The translations under genes and the position numbers were made by a program. Below, piece by piece: positions 8,172-8,736 of a DNA stretch of 8,736 nt. Position 1 is the first letter of the stretch. Each line of letters starts with the position of its first letter. Source of the stretch: DATCZS01 sp036525795 (lineage in GTDB: Bacteria > Actinomycetota > Acidimicrobiia > Spongiisociales > ZC4RG35); the NCBI GenBank assembly GCA_036525795.1, contig DATCZS010000022.1:1-8736 (forward strand), written 5' to 3'. Under the pieces are notes generated by a model that was given only the letters and a program-made list of their open reading frames with translations, did not search any database and was not told the DNA's origin.

Positions 8172-8713
8172 GCCGGCTCGATCAAGCCCAACTGCCCGTC
8201 GCGGCGACGGTAGAGCACGCTGTGCTTGTCGGTGTCTGCGTTGTGAAAGAAGAAGAACGCATGTCCGAGCAACTCCATTTGAAGTGTCGCTTCGTGAATA
8301 GACATCGGCTTCATGACGAATTGCTTGAGCCGAACGATCCCGCGCTCCGACTCCTCCGCCTGGGAGGCCACCATCTCGGGCTCGCTGGTCTTGCGATGGC
8401 TCGTGATGATCCTCTCCTTGAGGCGCCGAACCGTCTTGGTGAACCGGTCGACGGCACCGTCGAGCGCCGACTCCGGCGTCGCCGCCGAAGTCTCGATCCG
8501 GACGACCCGGCCACCGACCGTGCTGGTCAGTTCGAGCCGATACCGGTCTTCGGTGCGCCTCGGATTGGTCTCTTCGATCAGCTCGACGTCGACGGAGCCG
8601 ACCTGATCGAACACCTTGGCGGCCCGGCCGACCTTTTCGGTGACCAACGAACGGTATTCGTCGTCCAGACCGGTGTTCCTGGCTGTGAGTCGAATTTCCA
8701 CAAGACCCCTCAT
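8168..8713 (-). CDS. hpf: Long-form ribosome hibernation promoting factor
   Basis: Long HPF binds the decoding region of the 30S subunit and, through its C-terminal domain, dimerises ribosomes into inactive 100S particles. The 181-residue product has an N-terminal RaiA/YfiA-type domain (about 5-100, with VEIRLTARNTGLDDEYRSLV), a charged linker (about 101-123) and the long-form dimerisation domain (124-181) with MSIHEATLQMELLGHAFF, FHNAD and YRRRDGQLGLIEP, all typical. The start is uncertain. The ATG at 8711-8713 has a poor SD, while a GTG four codons inside (8699-8701) is preceded by AGGGG and yields a start nearer the family norm (VEIRLTARN). The stop overlaps the start of the response regulator. 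Only 23 bp upstream are in the window, so its promoter is not visible. Confidence 0.95.
   Translation of the reverse strand: MRGLVEIRLTARNTGLDDEYRSLVTEKVGRAAKVFDQVGSVDVELIEETNPRRTEDRYRLELTSTVGGRVVRIETSAATPESALDGAVDRFTKTVRRLKERIITSHRKTSEPEMVASQAEESERGIVRLKQFVMKPMSIHEATLQMELLGHAFFFFHNADTDKHSVLYRRRDGQLGLIEPA
8706..8710 (-). promoter_or_regulatory. Shine-Dalgarno favouring an internal GTG start of hpf
   Basis: Minus-strand AGGGG, 4 nt before the GTG at 8699-8701. It overlaps the codons after the ATG at 8711-8713, so if this is the real SD the protein is 177 residues and starts at GTG. The spacing is somewhat short, so both starts stay open. Confidence 0.4.
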
Positions 8714-8736
8714 CGATTGGCCCCGGCGGATCCTGG

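Overview
This looks like an ordinary chromosomal housekeeping segment from a high-G+C Gram-positive bacterium, most likely an actinobacterium. Acidimicrobiia or a related uncultured lineage is my guess from composition and gene order; nothing in the window is lineage-diagnostic. The basis is strong G/C bias at third codon positions, GTG starts at ftsE, ftsX and the M23 gene, four 4-bp start/stop overlaps, and recognisable monoderm gene order. All seven genes lie on the minus strand, so the biological order runs from high to low coordinates: hpf > response regulator > secA > prfB > (250-bp gap with a heptamer tandem repeat) > ftsE > ftsX > M23 peptidase > smpB > hairpin.

Right part (about 4.8-8.7 kb): hpf (long-form ribosome hibernation factor) overlaps by 4 bp a NarL/FixJ-type response regulator with no partner kinase in view. 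After 60 bp comes secA, the preprotein translocase ATPase, and 58 bp after that prfB, release factor 2. The hpf-secA-prfB order is familiar from Gram-positive genomes; the regulator between hpf and secA is the unusual element.

Middle (3403-3652): the only sizeable non-coding stretch. It holds thirteen uninterrupted 7-bp units (consensus CACGTCW) with a 35-bp higher-order duplication, a small GC hairpin, a weak extended -10 candidate and the ftsE ribosome binding site.

Left part (1-3402): ftsE, ftsX, an EnvC/CwlO-like coiled-coil M23 peptidase and smpB are chained by 4-bp GTGA or ATGA overlaps, implying translational coupling. FtsE/FtsX form the ABC-like divisome complex that, in other bacteria, drives a coiled-coil cell wall hydrolase. 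Here the probable client is encoded immediately after ftsX and keeps all expected metal and catalytic residues. smpB (trans-translation) closes the run, followed by a perfect 12-bp hairpin.

I see no mobile element, CRISPR array, tRNA/rRNA or defence system, and no convincing undescribed system. The points most worth a second look are the heptamer array, the hpf-coupled regulator upstream of secA, and the ftsX-coupled catalytically intact hydrolase.
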